Assembly: GCA_016869415.1 (NCBI GenBank)
Contig: VGEI01000149.1
Location: forward strand, 1-8,194
Reading direction: 5' to 3'
Length of the DNA: 8,194 bases
From: Alphaproteobacteria bacterium
GTDB taxonomy: Bacteria; Pseudomonadota; Alphaproteobacteria; CACIAM-22H2
The translations under genes were made by a program, and so were the position numbers. Positions within the stretch are counted from its first letter, which is position 1; each line of letters opens with the position of its first letter. The notes beneath the pieces were generated by a model. It was not told where the DNA came from and did no database searches. It saw only the letters and a list, made by a program, of their open reading frames with translations. Positions 5,633-8,194 of the stretch are shown here, piece after piece.

Positions 5633-6531
5633 GCGAAGCCGCTTCCGGCCCGCCAGCGGGCGACGAGCGGCCGTCACGCCGCCGCCTCGTCGACCGTCTG
5701 CGCTCCTTGATCCGGCCGCGGGCGGCCGAGGCCGATTTGCGCGAGGCGATCGAGGAACTGATCGAGGATTCGCCGGCGACACCGGCGGAATTCGATGCGC
5801 GCGAGCGCGAGCTGCTGCGCAACATCCTGAAGCTGCGGGAAATCACCGCCTACGACGTGATGATCCCGCGTGCGGACATCGTCGCTGTACCGCACGACGT
5901 CACCCTGGCCGACCTCGTTCAGAAGCTGGCACGCGAGTGGCATTCGCGCATGCCCGTCTATCGCGACACGCTCGACGATGTCATCGGCTTCGTGCACATC
6001 AAGGACGTCATTCCGTTCTGGGGCGGCATCAAGGAGTTCCGCCTCGACGACATCATACGGCGCGTGCTTTTTGTCGCGCCGTCGATGCGCGTGCTCGATC
6101 TCTTGCTGGAGATGCGAAAGACCCGCATCCACCTCGCCCTGGTGGTCGACGAGTATGGCGGCATCGACGGGCTGGTCAGCATCGAGGATTTGGTCGAGGA
6201 GATCGTCGGCGAGATCGAGGACGAGCACGATGTCGACGAGGGGCCGCGGCTGGTGGTCGAGGCCAGCGGCTCGTTCGTCGTCGACGCACGCCTGCCGCTG
6301 GGCGAGTTCGAGGAAGCCGCTGGTCCGGTCCTGACCAGCGAGGAACGCGAGGCCGATCTCGACACCGTCGGCGGCTTGGCCGTCTCGCTGGCCGGACGGG
6401 TGCCGGGGCGGGGCGAGATCGTCGCGCATCCGGCGGGCTTCGAATTCGAGGTGCTCGACGCCGATCCGCGGCGGGTCAAGCGTCTGCGGGTGCGCCGGCT
6501 CGCGGCTCCGCCGCCTCCCGCCACGGCATGA
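5629..6531 (+). CDS. corC: CorC/TlyC (HlyC) family CBS-domain protein
   Basis: This is a 300-residue soluble member of the CorC/TlyC group. It has no DUF21 membrane domain but a CBS pair followed by a CorC/HlyC (transporter-associated) domain. The function in this operon position is not firmly known; related proteins were linked to Mg2+/Co2+ efflux and heavy-metal tolerance, while the 'hemolysin' label is historical. The N-terminal region has EADLREAIEEL (34-44). The CBS pair spans about 72-200 with DVMIPRADIVAV (76-87), HSRMPVYRDTLDDVIGFVHI (105-124) and LVVDEYGGIDGLVSIEDLVE (171-190). The CorC_HlyC domain is at about 205-290 with LDTVGGLAV (244-252). The tail is a short Ala/Pro-rich run. 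The start has GAGG seven bases upstream and overlaps the ybeY stop as ATGA; the stop overlaps lnt as ATGA. Confidence 0.93.
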   Translation: MSEAASGPPAGDERPSRRRLVDRLRSLIRPRAAEADLREAIEELIEDSPATPAEFDARERELLRNILKLREITAYDVMIPRADIVAVPHDVTLADLVQKLAREWHSRMPVYRDTLDDVIGFVHIKDVIPFWGGIKEFRLDDIIRRVLFVAPSMRVLDLLLEMRKTRIHLALVVDEYGGIDGLVSIEDLVEEIVGEIEDEHDVDEGPRLVVEASGSFVVDARLPLGEFEEAAGPVLTSEEREADLDTVGGLAVSLAGRVPGRGEIVAHPAGFEFEVLDADPRRVKRLRVRRLAAPPPPATA

Positions 6532-8123
6532 CCCTGCCGGCTCTTGGCGCTGCCGGCGGCATGGCAGCACTGGCGGCCCGGCTGCGCGGTCTCACCGGCT
6601 GGCGCCAGGCCGCCGCCGCCGCCGTTCTGGGCGTGGCCGCGACCGCCGCTTTGCCTCCGCTGCACGTTGTCCCGTCGGTTTTCCTCGCCTTCACCGGGCT
6701 GGTCTGGCTACTCGAGACCGCCGATGAGGCGGAACGGCCTCTGCGCCACGCCTTTCTTCTCGGCTGGTGGTTCGGCTTCGGCCACTTCGTCACCAATCTC
6801 TATTGGCTGGCCTTCGCGCTGCTTATCGACGCGGCGCAATTCGGCTGGATGGTGCCCTTCGCGGTCTTCGGCCTGTCGGGTGTGCTGGCGCTGTTCACCG
6901 GTGCCGCGACCGCGGCAACGGCGGCCACGCGGGCACGCGGGCTGGCGCGGATCCTGACGCTGGCTGTCGCCTGGACGGCTGGCGAATGGCTGCGCGGCCA
7001 CATCCTCACGGGCTTTCCCTGGAATCTCATCGGCACGGTGTGGGCCGGCACGCTACCGCTCATGCAGGTGGCTTCGCTGGTCGGTCTCTACGGTCTCGGT
7101 CTGCTGACGGTGCTGGTCGCTTCCCTGCCGGCCACCTTGGCCTCCGTGGCACAGCGGCGCTGGTTCGGTTCCGCCCTTGCCGTGGCGCTGCTTGCGGCCG
7201 GCTGGGGGTTCGGTGCGTTGCGGATATCAGACGCCGACACAGCCGACACCGCCTATCGACTGCGCCTGGTACAGCCCAACGTGCCGCAAAGCCTCAAATG
7301 GGACCCGGCGCAACGCGAGGCCAACTTGGCCAAGACCCTGTCCCTCAGCCGCAGCCCCGGTTTCGAGAGCCGCACGCATGTCATCTGGCCCGAGACGGCG
7401 GTGCCGTTCGTCGCCACCGATTTCAACGAATCCGGCCCGGCATTGCGCCGCAGCCTGGCTACCTCGGTGCCTCCGGGCGGCTTGCTGCTGACTGGAGCTC
7501 CGCGCGCCGAGCGCGGCGCCGAGGGGCGGCTGCTTCTATGGAACAGCCTGCACGCGCTCGACGCGGCGGGATCCATTGTCGCGACCTATGACAAGTTCCA
7601 CCTCGTGCCGTTCGGCGAGTACGTGCCGCTGCGTGCGATCCTGCGCTTCGCCAAGGTAACCGTGGGCACGGTGGATTTCTCGCCGGGCCGCGGGCTGGAA
7701 ACGCTGGCGCTACCGGGCCTGCCGCCCGCCAGCCCGCTAATCTGCTACGAGGCAATCTTTCCTGGGCGCGTGGTGGTGCCGGAGCCGCGCCCGGCCTGGC
7801 TGCTTAATATCACCAACGATGCCTGGTTCGGCCTGTCCTCCGGACCCTACCAGCACTTCGCTGCGGCACGCTTTCGTGCGGTTGAGGAAGGCCTGCCGCT
7901 GGTCCGTGCCGCCAACAACGGTATCTCGGCCGTAGTCGACCCCTACGGCCGAATAAGGGTGCAGCTTGAGCTTGGCGATACGGGCGTTGTGGATGCAAAC
8001 TTGCCCTTGCCGCTGCAGCCCACCCTGTATGCCCGACTCGGTGACCTTACGTTGCTAGGACTAGCGCTCGCAGTGATCGCTATAGCCGGATGGTTGCTGA
8101 GCCGACGCACTGCGCTGCGGTAA
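6528..8123 (+). CDS. lnt: Apolipoprotein N-acyltransferase Lnt
   Basis: Lnt is an integral inner-membrane enzyme that moves an acyl chain from a phospholipid to the N-terminal cysteine of lipoproteins, the last step of lipoprotein maturation before sorting by Lol. The 531-residue protein (E. coli: about 512) has an N-terminal membrane part with hydrophobic segments near 26-45, 49-63, 73-100, 106-128, 141-155, 171-200 and 214-231. A periplasmic carbon-nitrogen hydrolase domain follows (about 245-493), then a C-terminal helix (505-524). The catalytic triad is present: E289 in WPETAVPF, K356 in YDKFHLVPFGEYVP and C406 in ICYEAIFP; TNDAWFG (429-435) is also conserved. The frame is open much further upstream, but that stretch lies inside corC, and the ATG at 6528 forms an ATGA overlap with the corC stop. 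ATG at 6561 is an alternative start. Codons near the 3' end are less GC-biased than in the rest. Confidence 0.96.
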   Translation: MTLPALGAAGGMAALAARLRGLTGWRQAAAAAVLGVAATAALPPLHVVPSVFLAFTGLVWLLETADEAERPLRHAFLLGWWFGFGHFVTNLYWLAFALLIDAAQFGWMVPFAVFGLSGVLALFTGAATAATAATRARGLARILTLAVAWTAGEWLRGHILTGFPWNLIGTVWAGTLPLMQVASLVGLYGLGLLTVLVASLPATLASVAQRRWFGSALAVALLAAGWGFGALRISDADTADTAYRLRLVQPNVPQSLKWDPAQREANLAKTLSLSRSPGFESRTHVIWPETAVPFVATDFNESGPALRRSLATSVPPGGLLLTGAPRAERGAEGRLLLWNSLHALDAAGSIVATYDKFHLVPFGEYVPLRAILRFAKVTVGTVDFSPGRGLETLALPGLPPASPLICYEAIFPGRVVVPEPRPAWLLNITNDAWFGLSSGPYQHFAAARFRAVEEGLPLVRAANNGISAVVDPYGRIRVQLELGDTGVVDANLPLPLQPTLYARLGDLTLLGLALAVIAIAGWLLSRRTALR

Positions 8124-8194
8124 TATAGTAATCAAATCAATAACTTAGGGTTGACGGCTTAGGGCAGTATACCACTACAGTCCGGAATCCGTAG
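8124..8194 (+). other. AT-rich intergenic region after lnt, no gene seen
   Basis: The 71 bases after the lnt stop are clearly richer in A+T than the rest of the window. I see no hairpin with a T-run, so no terminator is called for lnt. The stretch contains a tandem AATCA-AATCA (8130-8139), the CTTAGGG direct repeat and a -35-like TTGACG. It is most likely the upstream control region of the next gene. Confidence 0.5.
8144..8164 (+). repeat. Direct repeat CTTAGGG flanking TTGACG
   Basis: CTTAGGG occurs at 8144-8150 and again at 8158-8164, a 14-base period. The seven bases between them contain TTGACG (8151-8156), a five-of-six match to the -35 consensus. A poor -10 candidate is TACAGT (8176-8181, 19-base spacer). 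The arrangement resembles a repressor or activator site around a promoter, but a seven-base repeat can arise by chance. Confidence 0.35.

Noticed and set aside
5937..6527. An upstream extension of the lnt frame by 197 codons
   Set aside because: The stretch is inside corC in another frame, is Arg-rich low-complexity in translation, and a normal Lnt start with ATGA overlap exists at 6528.
5629..6531. CorC/TlyC as a true hemolysin or toxin
   Set aside because: The hemolysin label for this family is historical; the protein has only CBS and CorC_HlyC domains, with no secretion or pore-forming features.
5674..6570. A 298-codon minus-strand frame opposite corC
   Set aside because: It has no recognisable motif and is fully antisense to a clear CorC/TlyC gene.

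Overview
This window is a run of nine genes, all on the + strand, with almost no intergenic space. It is very G+C-rich, with GTG and TTG starts, and the gene content points to an alphaproteobacterium. The markers are a Ros/MucR regulator, a Fur/Mur protein without the zinc cysteines of gammaproteobacterial Fur, an OlsB/OlsA-like pair for ornithine lipids, and the miaB-phoH-ybeY-corC-lnt block. A Rhodospirillales-like organism is my best guess from gene content alone; genus and species cannot be read from the sequence.

Layout. (1) 2-415: a MucR/Ros-family regulator, followed by a compact hairpin and a possible promoter. (2) 486-2648: Fur/Mur, an OlsB-type ornithine N-acyltransferase and a PlsC/OlsA-type O-acyltransferase. 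This looks like one transcription unit, because fur and olsB overlap by 4 bases and only 19 bases separate olsB from olsA. (3) 2649-2757: a 109-base gap with a plausible promoter. (4) 2758-8123: miaB, phoH (ybeZ), ybeY, corC/tlyC and lnt. Every junction here is a 4-base start/stop overlap, so translation of the five is probably coupled. (5) 8124-8194: AT-rich intergenic DNA with a -35-like hexamer between two copies of a 7-base repeat, probably the control region of the next gene, which is outside the window.

How the genes fit together. OlsB and OlsA would make ornithine lipid, a phosphorus-free membrane lipid, from ornithine and acyl-ACP. MiaB modifies A37 of tRNAs that read codons starting with U. 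PhoH/YbeZ (ATPase) and YbeY (metal-dependent endoribonuclease) act in rRNA maturation and ribosome quality control. CorC/TlyC is a CBS-domain protein of the magnesium/cobalt and membrane-integrity family. Lnt adds the third acyl chain to lipoproteins. The general theme is envelope lipids and translation. All catalytic motifs I checked are intact. I see no mobile element, CRISPR array, tRNA, rRNA or defence system, and no sign of a wholly new system. The points worth a second look are mainly regulatory: a possibly leaderless fur mRNA, a MucR with incomplete zinc ligands, a Fur-to-ornithine-lipid linkage, and the signals at both ends of the miaB-lnt operon.
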